Assembly: GCA_035578905.1 (NCBI GenBank)
Contig: JAQJVL010000610.1
Location: 248,001-312,000, forward strand
Source of the DNA: Stictocephala bisonia
Lineage: Eukaryota > Arthropoda > Insecta > Hemiptera > Membracidae
Reading direction: 5' to 3'
DNA length: 64,000 bases
Below are positions 59,501-64,000 of the stretch, in pieces (the stretch's first letter is position 1; the number at the start of each line of letters is the position of its first letter). Under the pieces are notes generated by a model. That model was given only the letters and a program-made list of their open reading frames with translations. It did not search any database and was not told the origin of the DNA. The translations under genes were made by a program, and so were the position numbers.

Positions 59501-62500
59501 ACTTAACACTAGTGTACACAATGTTTGGTGCCACTGGCACCTCATTGGGTTGGTTTAATAGGTCTACTTAACAATAGTGTACACAATGTTTGGTGCCACT
59601 GGCACCTCATTGGGTTGGTTTAATAGGTCTACTTAACAATAGTGTACACAATGTTTGGTGCCACTGGCACCTCATTGGGTTGGCTTAATAGGTGCACTTA
59701 ACACTAGTGTACACAATGTTTGGTGCCACTGGCACCTCTTTGTGTTGGTTTAATAGGTCTACCTAACAATAGTGTACACAATGTTTGGTGCCACTGGCAC
59801 CTCTTTGGGTTGATTTAATAGGTGCACTTATTACAAGCGTACAAAATATTTGGTGCCACTGGTACCTCTTTATGTTGGTTTAATAGGTCCAGTAACACTA
59901 GTGTACACAGTGTTTGGTGCCACTGGCACCTCTTTGTGTTGGTTTAATAGGTGCACTTAACACTAGTGTACACAATGTTTGGTGCCACTGGCACCTATTT
60001 GGGTTGGTTTAATAGGTCTACTTAACAATAGTGTACACAATGTTTGGTGCCACTGGCACCTCATTGGGGTTTAATAGGTGCATTTAACACTAGTGTACAC
60101 AATGTTTGGTGCCACTGGCACCTCTTTGGGTTAATTTAATAGGTGCACTTATTACAAGCGTACACAATATTTGGTGCCACTGGTACCTCTTTGTGTTGGT
60201 TTAATAGGTCCAGTAACACTAGTGTACACAATGTTTGGTGCCACTGGCACCTCTTTGTGTTGGTTAAATAGGTGCACTTAACACTAGTGTACACAATGTT
60301 TTGTGCCACTGGCACCTCTTTGGGTTGGTTTAATAGGTGCACTTATTACAAGTGTACAAAATGTTTGGTGGTGCCACAGGCGCCTCTTTGGGTTGGTTTA
60401 ATAGGTGCACTCAACACTAGTGTACACAATGTTTGGTGCCACTGGCACCTCTTTGGGTTGTTTTAATAGGTGCACTCAACACTAGTGTATACAATGTTTG
60501 GTGCCACTGGCACCTATTTGGGTTGGATTAATAGGTCCAGTAACACTACTGTACACAATGTTTGGTGCCACTGGCACCTCTTTGTGTTGGTTTCATAGGT
60601 CCAGTAACACTAGTGTACACAATGTTTGGTGCCACTGGCACCTCATTGTGTTGGCTTAATAGGTGCACTTAACACTAGTGTACACAATGTTTGGTGCCAC
60701 TGGCACCTCATTGGGTTGGCTTAATAGGTGCACTTAACACTAGTGTACACAATGTTTGGTGCCACTGGCACCTCTTTGTGTTGGTTTAATAGGTCTACCT
60801 AACAATAGTGTACACAATGTTTGGTGCCACTGGCACCTCTTTGGGTTGATTTAATAGGTGCACTTATTACAAGCGTACAAAATATTTGGTGCCACTGGTA
60901 CCTCTTTGTGTTGGTTTAATAGGTCCAGTAACACTAGTGTACACAGTGTTTGGTGCCACTGGCACCTCTTTGTGTTGGTTTAATAGGTGCACTTAACACT
61001 AGTGTACACAATGTTTGGTGCCACTGGCACCTATTTGGGTTGGTTTAATAGGTCTACTTAACAATAGTGTACACAATGTTTGGTGCCACTGGCACCTCAT
61101 TGGGGTTTAATAGGTGCATTTAACACTAGTGTACACAATGTTTGGTGCCACTGGCACCTCTTTGGGTTAATTTAATAGGTGCACTTATTACAAGCGTACA
61201 CAATATTTGGTGCCACTGGTACCTCTTTGTGTTGGTTTAATAGGTCCAGTAACACTAGTGTACACAATGTTTGGTGCCACTGGCACCTCTTTGTGTTGGT
61301 TTAATAGGTCCAGTAACACTAGTGTACACAATGTTTGGTGCCACTGGCACCTCTTTGTGTTGGTTTAATAGGTCAACTTTACACTAGTGTAAACGATGTT
61401 TGGTGCCACTGGCACCTCTTTGGGTTGGTTTAATAGGTGCACTTAACACTAGTGTACACAATGTTTGGTGCCACTGGCACCTCTTTGGGTTGTTTTAATA
61501 GGTGCACTCAACACTAGTGTACACAATGTTTGGTGCCACTGGTACCTATTTGGGTTGGTTTAATAGGTCCACTTTACACTAGTGTAAACGATGTTTGGTG
61601 CTACTGGCACCTCTTTGGGTTGGTTTAATAGGTGCACTTAACACTAGTGTACACAATGTTTGGTGCCACCTGGTACCTTTTTGTGTTGGTTTAATAGGTG
61701 CAGTTAACACTAGTGTACACAATGTTTGGTGCCACTGGTACCTCTTTGTGTTGGTTTAATAGGTGCACTTAACACTAGTGTACACAATGTTTGGTGCCAC
61801 TGGCACCTATTTGGGTTGGTTTAATAAGATACTTAGGTGGCTATTAGCATAGATAAATCTAGCTTTACAAACTGGCAGCTCTTATTTTATTCCCATTAAG
61901 TAAAAATAATGTTGAAAAGGATCAGCTAATCATTTCCGCAGTTCATTTGGGACTGGACTGTTAATTAATGACACTTGTTAGTTAATCAGCTTTAGTATGT
62001 TACAAGTAGTCAGCACAAGCCTTTTGCAACCCATATATTTACTGATAATTGTTTATCGGTTTCTTAAGAGTAAATAAAAATAGGTAAATAGAGTAGAAAA
62101 TTAAAAAATGATGGCACCTCTCACTTGGTGAGGCCAATGAAAACAGCACTTTAAGTGATTTGGACTATACTGTTAAGTTCGGGCAAGGAGAAGTAACTGC
62201 AAGATTTGTGGAAAACATAAAATCCAGTCCTTATTCTGTCCAGAGATTGGTGGTTCATATTTCATAGAGTTTTTCTTGATTTTTCTCCAGACTCAATAAT
62301 CATCTGCTTTTGCTAAAGTATTAAGCTTCGCTTTGGCATTAGAAGGTTTCGCCATCTCTTATTATATGTAGAACCCTTTCTTGTCTCCAAGTAAATCTCC
62401 CTTCTTTTAATGCTACTGGGCATTCTGTCAAAACATGAAGAGCCAAAGCTGGACCTTGAAGACAAAGACCACAGCAGTCATTCCTCAATAATCCCCACCT

Positions 62501-63274
62501 CTTCAAGTTGCTCAGATCTGGCGAAGTACAGTAGAGCGTTGTTAATTAATTCTGAAGACCATTCATACAGAAACGATTTCCATAGTAGTTTGGAGGAACA
62601 CATGTCTCCTCAAAACCACCCAATCATGCTGCATTGATAATCCATGGGTGAGGACTTCTGATTGTGATTCCTCTTCTTGTAAAATCATTTCCCTGATCCT
62701 TCCCACTTCTTTAGAATACCTCCACTCCTTCTTTATGTAAACTTGCATGCTTCATGAAACTGTCTTCAAAGGAGATCTGCCGCTGAAAAGAAGAAATGTC
62801 TATTCTTGATGACGACTGGGTCACATCACGTACAATTTGGTCGTCTGAAGAGGCTAAATGCAAAGACCCAGCTAAAAAAAATACTTGTAAGTACATATAA
62901 AAAAACTGAATATTTGTGCTAATAAGTAAGGTTTTTGTTTTTATGAACTTCATTGGTAATAGTGCTAATTTCCTATTGCACCTATCAAACTGAATCTGGC
63001 CTAGAGACCCAATAACCTGATTTAACCTTTTTTTACAAATAGAGCATTTCCAGGGTTAACAAGATATATTGAGCAGAATAAGCGGGTGATGGAGTTTTAC
63101 CATCAAGTGCGTTATGACAGCCTTAAAATGTTATGCCTGACCCCGATTTCCATGGAGGAAGATTTCCAAGGACGAGAGGACTTGCTTTACCATCGATGTG
63201 TTGTATTTGAACCTCTCACCAAGTCTTCCAACAAGTGGTCCATCAGTGACATCATCATCCGGCGCACCGTCATG
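44356..63274 (+). CDS. DRC7: Dynein regulatory complex subunit 7 (partial, six exons)
   Basis: Homologue of DRC7/CCDC135 (Drosophila lost boys), a structural part of the nexin-dynein regulatory complex that links outer doublet microtubules in motile cilia and sperm tails. Six exons join at 44,356-44,550, 45,350-45,508, 49,085-49,300, 53,252-53,429, 58,113-58,370 and 63,045-63,274. Every intron is GT-AG and phases agree (0,0,0,1,1), giving about 412 codons without a stop. Family hallmarks in order: GHCFELSLLL and GYDAYVVSGYA, RDLRSKFLLMMEQRE followed by a charged coiled coil, YLGIESVWNHKNYWVN, LDMPTSWV, KFKKAYVEQYAPYL, and RVMEFYHQV. About half of a typical 850-residue protein is covered. N-terminal exons were not found upstream and the C-terminus lies outside. 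The introns are heavily invaded by repeats while the exons are intact, which supports a working gene. Confidence 0.93.
45350..45508 (+). CDS. DRC7: DRC7 exon b
   Basis: Acceptor ATTTTACAG|AAA, donor CTG|GTGAGT; 159 bases, phase 0. Begins KPEEEVPILEGKYTVREPRD, then a strongly charged helix (QREKDKEEKERQQLEEEVR) likely to form a coiled coil. Confidence 0.9.
45840..46470 (+). pseudogene. Degraded non-LTR RT in DRC7 intron
   Basis: In shifting + frames: YLKCGGLFDIYSKN, then SVMNFKVLLYADAIKIYLHI (motif C with the second Asp changed to Ala), ALQSCI, ISINGC-like and SEILLFLQNS, and lastly sequence equivalent to SHLEY..VWNPVQPYIDQQ near 46,380-46,425. This is a CR1/Jockey-like RT. Many frame changes. 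Confidence 0.72.
47080..48042 (+). pseudogene. Second degraded non-LTR element in the same intron, with its 3' end
   Basis: The + strand reads FAKIHSLKCFAFCLALDM, then TAYYGLIYPHISYGLMLWRS, CPNNKFLRVFRLQKQAICII and, in other frames, YETRGRESF, HRTATYEHMP and ARFINKIPHTIKN. These are typical of the part after RT in Jockey/CR1-like elements. It ends in AATAAAGATTTGATTTGATA at about 48,023-48,042, a short repeat tail typical of such 3' ends. Stops near 47,604 and after. Confidence 0.8.
48178..48733. mobile_element. ~556-bp palindromic element in DRC7 intron
   Basis: TATCTTTTGGCAGCCAAAAT at the left matches the complement at the right (ATTTTGGCTGCCAAAAGTTG). The match continues inward with wording such as CACTTATAACTTC versus GAGTTGTAAGTG and ACCTTTACTGTTAGACAAAT versus its complement. 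Arms are about 120-150 bases and imperfect. No coding capacity; a MITE or foldback element. Confidence 0.65.
49085..49300 (+). CDS. DRC7: DRC7 exon c
   Basis: Acceptor GACATTAG|GAG, donor AAG|GTACCA; 216 bases, 72 codons, phase 0. Encodes DPLYWWGVHSWVMLLPGK and YLGIESVWNHKNYWVNVQTC, the most conserved block of the family. Confidence 0.95.
50403..50531. repeat. Short tandem repeat in DRC7 intron
   Basis: Five copies of GGCTCCACCCTAGAGCCCTT, spaced 22 to 29 bases apart depending on whether GGGAGG is present. Each copy has a small palindrome (GGCTCcaccctaGAGCC). Confidence 0.9.
50921..51197. mobile_element. ~277-bp hairpin element in DRC7 intron
   Basis: CTTTCCTTAGAAGACAAG at the left mirrors CTTGTCTCCTAAGGTAAG at the right. 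The inner arms TTGCACAAAT, GTGCCACTGGCA and TTTTCCTCAGGTGAGTAGAG are mirrored around a loop at about 51,050. No coding capacity. A MITE-like structure; the target duplication was not resolved. Confidence 0.7.
51198..52220. other. DRC7 intron, unassigned
   Basis: AT-rich intron sequence without recognised features, apart from a short palindrome of CCTTATC / GATAAGG type around 51,625-51,660. Confidence 0.5.
52225..52440 (+). mobile_element. tRNA-derived SINE candidate in DRC7 intron
   Basis: An A-box-like AGAGCGGTCTAAGGAG (52,236-52,251) and a B-box AGTTCGAATCC (52,286-52,296) sit about 40 bases apart with a long variable arm between, as in Leu or Ser tRNAs. A tRNA-unrelated 3' part follows. 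Acceptor-stem pairing is not evident, so this is a SINE or tRNA pseudogene rather than a working tRNA. Confidence 0.62.
53252..53429 (+). CDS. DRC7: DRC7 exon d
   Basis: Acceptor ATGTTGCAG|GAT, donor ACA|GTGAGT; 178 bases, leaving phase 1. Begins DLQYDLRDTSCWEHLLPGEP and ends MPTSWVMRLEIPHH. A (GA)n microsatellite (about 53,440-53,481) starts only ten bases past the donor. Confidence 0.93.
53440..53481. repeat. (GA)n microsatellite next to a splice donor
   Basis: GA-rich run with a G8 interruption, directly downstream of the DRC7 exon d donor. Confidence 0.9.
53791..54038. mobile_element. Inverted pair of hammerhead-like units
   Basis: The left arm, read on the minus strand, and the right arm on the + strand share CCTGATGATGAAGCTTTATATGC or near variants, then GAAATGTACAT, then AGTAATGTAATTGAAGAACT. 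Each has CTGATGA, an AGC/GCT stem II and GAAA. ATGTACAT is a palindrome suited to a dimer-type stem III. Core positions: 53,975-54,012 (+) and 53,820-53,854 (-). This resembles inverted terminal units of a Penelope-like element. Confidence 0.6.
54547..54796. repeat. 128-bp direct tandem duplication
   Basis: Two near-identical copies beginning AGCGTTGAAAA at 54,547 and 54,675, each with ACGGTTCCACGTATTATATA and CTAAGAGAGACTGTAATAGT. A worn third copy is seen at about 53,565-53,645. Confidence 0.85.
54890..55145. repeat. Dispersed repeat, copy B (reverse of copy A)
   Basis: Reverse complement of much of 43,627-43,870, for example GGCTAAATACACCTACATAC and TTAATCAAAATTGTTAGAGT. It sits about 200 bases before the RTE insertion. 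Confidence 0.68.
55345..55359. repeat. Target duplication of the RTE element, left
   Basis: ATTAGTTTTATGTAT, repeated exactly at 57,826-57,840 on the other side of the element. Confidence 0.93.
55360..57825 (-). mobile_element. 5'-truncated RTE-type non-LTR retrotransposon
   Basis: Inserted in the intron between DRC7 exons d and e in antisense orientation, bounded by a perfect 15-bp target duplication. Its 3' end (at 55,360) is a short AAG/GAA-rich repeat rather than poly-A, as in RTE-clade elements. The 5' end stops inside the endonuclease domain at 57,825. The exact duplication and open frame point to a recent insertion. Confidence 0.95.
55392..57824 (-). CDS. Endonuclease/reverse transcriptase, RTE clade, 5'-truncated
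   Basis: An open frame of 801 residues that stays open to the truncated 5' edge. The first residues are GGDLNGHVGG, a conserved box in the apurinic-type endonuclease, followed by YGERNAEGERI and SQIDYILCRR near the end of that domain. The RT spans about residues 340-600: MRKMKNGKTVGADQIPVEAW, IPIYKGKGD and NYRGIKL, FMPGRGTTDAIFALRQL, FIDLEKAYDRVPR (motif A Asp), GLHQGSVLSP (motif B), MMFADDVV (motif C) and FKYLGSYIQ. The C-terminal part has LRWYGHIRRR and RGRPEMRWKD. All RT catalytic residues are present, but the missing endonuclease N-terminus and promoter make this copy unable to move by itself. There is no in-frame ATG at its start; its first codons belong to an internal position of the full protein. 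Confidence 0.94.
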   Translation of the reverse strand, partial: HERVIIGGDLNGHVGGRRSGEDGVHGGWSYGERNAEGERIVEYAVAFDMVISNTIFERRREQLVTFKSGEQRSQIDYILCRRRHRKEIKNTKVIPNESVAAQHRLVVADCEMGVRKVRKFKSYGERRIKWWKLKEESLQEEFREKVLRELRLPEDVQEWWNINGEVIRRYGEEVLGRTSGKGPPQDKEAWWWSEEVQRGVKLKREAKKQWDLRGGQEEKEAFKIAKKKAKRAVAKAKARAMEEAYEDLERNQDDRQLIRIAKAKDKSRKDMTSIKQMKDGSGVVLYDQEKILGRWLEYFEELLNEENQREKYEDGEANEGMTVMISREEVEWAMRKMKNGKTVGADQIPVEAWKCLGERGIDVLWDLMRKIWQREKIPHEWTKSILIPIYKGKGDIQDCGNYRGIKLMSHTMKIWERIIEGRLREESEVCEEQFGFMPGRGTTDAIFALRQLMERHREVRANLHMTFIDLEKAYDRVPRQEVWRSMRCKGIPEKYVRVVKGMYEGVMTQVRTSVGTTKDFPVRVGLHQGSVLSPYLFDLVMDCMVNGVKREAPWSMMFADDVVICERTQEILQVRLEEWRKVLEERGMRISRAKTEYMSMEETQGLRVDIQGEELPRVGKFKYLGSYIQSDGGLEAEIQHRINSGWMNWKKMSGVLCDRRVGARRKGKLYKSVVRPAMLYSAETWPIKKAQERRMEVAEMIMLRWMSGVTRKDRIKNDYIRGTVGVGPLGKKIQEGRLRWYGHIRRRGENYVGRRVGDLEVEGRRKRGRPEMRWKDKVSCDLREKGWRKEEALDRQLWRRRIRSCNADPT
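57826..57840. repeat. Target duplication of the RTE element, right
   Basis: ATTAGTTTTATGTAT, identical to 55,345-55,359. Confidence 0.93.
58113..58370 (+). CDS. DRC7: DRC7 exon e
   Basis: Acceptor CTGAAAG|GA, donor ATGA|GTAAGT; 258 bases, entering and leaving in phase 1. Encodes YEQRYPLGQKSTKFKKAYVE, YAPYLHEDGLVCRVTTYEDY and MFQNREDCLTRIIRYISPET, typical of the family's C-terminal half. Confidence 0.94.
58371..59385. other. DRC7 intron, unassigned
   Basis: AT-rich intron sequence; no feature recognised. Confidence 0.5.
59390..61832. repeat. 65-bp tandem array in DRC7 intron
   Basis: About 37-38 copies of TTTGGTGCCACTGGCACCTC, TTTGGGTTGGTTTAATAGGT, then GCACTTAACACTAGTGTACA plus CAATG. Steps are 65 bases where measured (59,521 to 59,586), with a few shorter or longer units. 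Each unit holds two palindromes: GGTGCCAcTGGCACC and ACACTAGTGT. A block of about 16 units is repeated at an offset of 1,036 bases: diagnostic variants at 59,673, 59,905 and 60,062 recur at 60,709, 60,941 and 61,098. Confidence 0.95.
61833..62245. other. DRC7 intron, unassigned
   Basis: No recognised feature. Confidence 0.45.
62250..62900 (-). pseudogene. Antisense retroelement C-terminal remnant in DRC7 intron
   Basis: On the minus strand, in several frames: LYEWSSELINNALLYFARSE, then NLKRWGLLRNDCCGLCLQGP, ALALHVLTECPVALKEGRFT and WRQERVLHIIRDGE. This is the Cys-x2-Cys, His, Cys terminal domain found at the end of certain non-LTR retroelement proteins, which commonly reads NLxxWGL, CxLC, LxHxLxxC, GRYxWRH. 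It is broken by stops. The element type is inferred. Confidence 0.65.
63045..63274 (+). CDS. DRC7: DRC7 exon f
   Basis: The acceptor AATAGAG ends at 63,044 (chosen over 63,042 because it restores phase 1), donor ATG|GTAACT; 230 bases, leaving in phase 0. Encodes FPGLTRYIEQNKRVMEFYHQ, then EEDFQGREDLLYHRCVVFEP. The gene continues past the window. Confidence 0.9.
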
Positions 63275-64000
63275 GTAACTTCTCTGTTCATAGTACATAA
63301 TATCCAGTTTCATCTCTTTAAAAATTTGTTTTGACATATTTCATTTAAAATCACAAAAAATACTTATTCAATAATAGTAGCTTATTGGGGAACTCATGCA
63401 CATCTCCACCCACTATAGTTACGTCACTGGAGCAAGCACCACATTAAAACGCATATCAGCTGTTGCTCAGAATTTCGATTTGACCAATACTGTATTTCAT
63501 ATTAACTTTTATATTTATAGCACTTATTATTATAACGTGGTATCACTCATGTTGTATTATTAACAAATCAAGCAGTTCACAAACGAATATACATAATAAT
63601 TTCTTTGCTAATGACTAAAAAAAATAATTACCGAAACTTGTGAGTAATAAAAATAACAACACACACAAGAGTAGACTAGTAATATAAACTCACGGTGCAA
63701 CATGCGATCTGATGGCATTGGCAGTCGACTGTTTAGAACAAATTTAAGTGACGTTTAACACAGTAATGAAGACGGGGTATGTTTAATTTCCAACATAGAT
63801 TTTAATAATAATGATAACTCAAAAGCATGGATGTAAAATAATACAGAAAGGAAAGAATTTTATTATGCATTAGAATGTTTATTTTAATCCTTTAATATAA
63901 GGAATAATAATATTGATAGTATCCTTAAAGATAATAATGAAGATAATATTCTTAATTATTTGAAAAAAAAAAAATTAACTGCAAAAGGAGATTAGGAGGA
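63275..64000. other. DRC7 intron, open at the right edge
   Basis: AT-rich; no further exon recognised before the window ends. Confidence 0.55.

Overview
This is repeat-dense eukaryotic DNA, most likely from an insect with a large genome. The case rests on three things: arrays of the arthropod telomere repeat (CCTAA/TTAGG), GT-AG introns of 0.8 to 4.7 kb, and many insect-type transposons. I see no bacterial operons, CRISPR arrays or ribosomal RNA. A hemipteran-like large genome fits, but the species cannot be fixed from the sequence.

Only one host gene can be supported. Six exons on the + strand between 44,356 and 63,274 join with consistent intron phases into about 412 codons of a DRC7 homologue (dynein regulatory complex subunit 7, also CCDC135, Drosophila lost boys). 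The gene is partial: I found no N-terminal exons upstream, and the C-terminus lies beyond 64,000. Its introns hold two degraded non-LTR retrotransposons, several inverted-repeat elements, a tRNA-derived SINE, a young 5'-truncated RTE-type retrotransposon with a 15-bp target duplication, a 2.4-kb array of a 65-bp unit and an antisense retroelement fragment.

The left 44 kb is mostly mobile and satellite DNA. From 2.66 to 8.25 kb an old minus-strand non-LTR retrotransposon is split by a 204-bp inverted-repeat MITE and by a complete hAT transposon (3,778-7,647) with 16-bp perfect termini, a perfect 8-bp target duplication and an uninterrupted transposase. Satellite blocks follow at 9.1-10.15, 12.3-13.1 and 15.2-17.65 kb. 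At 26.6-27.56 kb an inverted-repeat element carries telomere repeats inside it. From 27.7 to 31.2 kb lie three degraded retroelements (Gypsy-like, R1-like and another non-LTR element); the last is split, and the R1-like one bounded, by a 36-bp minisatellite that recurs at several loci. Further arrays lie at 32, 36.1, 38.8 and 41-42 kb. A Penelope-like element remnant precedes the host gene at 42.8-43.4 kb.

Three strands look most worth following: the telomere-repeat-bearing foldback element, a set of hammerhead-ribozyme-like motifs (two of them in inverted-repeat pairs) near or like Penelope-type elements, and the 36-bp minisatellite that appears inserted into unrelated elements. The intact hAT element is the best candidate for current or recent activity. 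I found no multi-gene cassette that looks like a new biochemical system.
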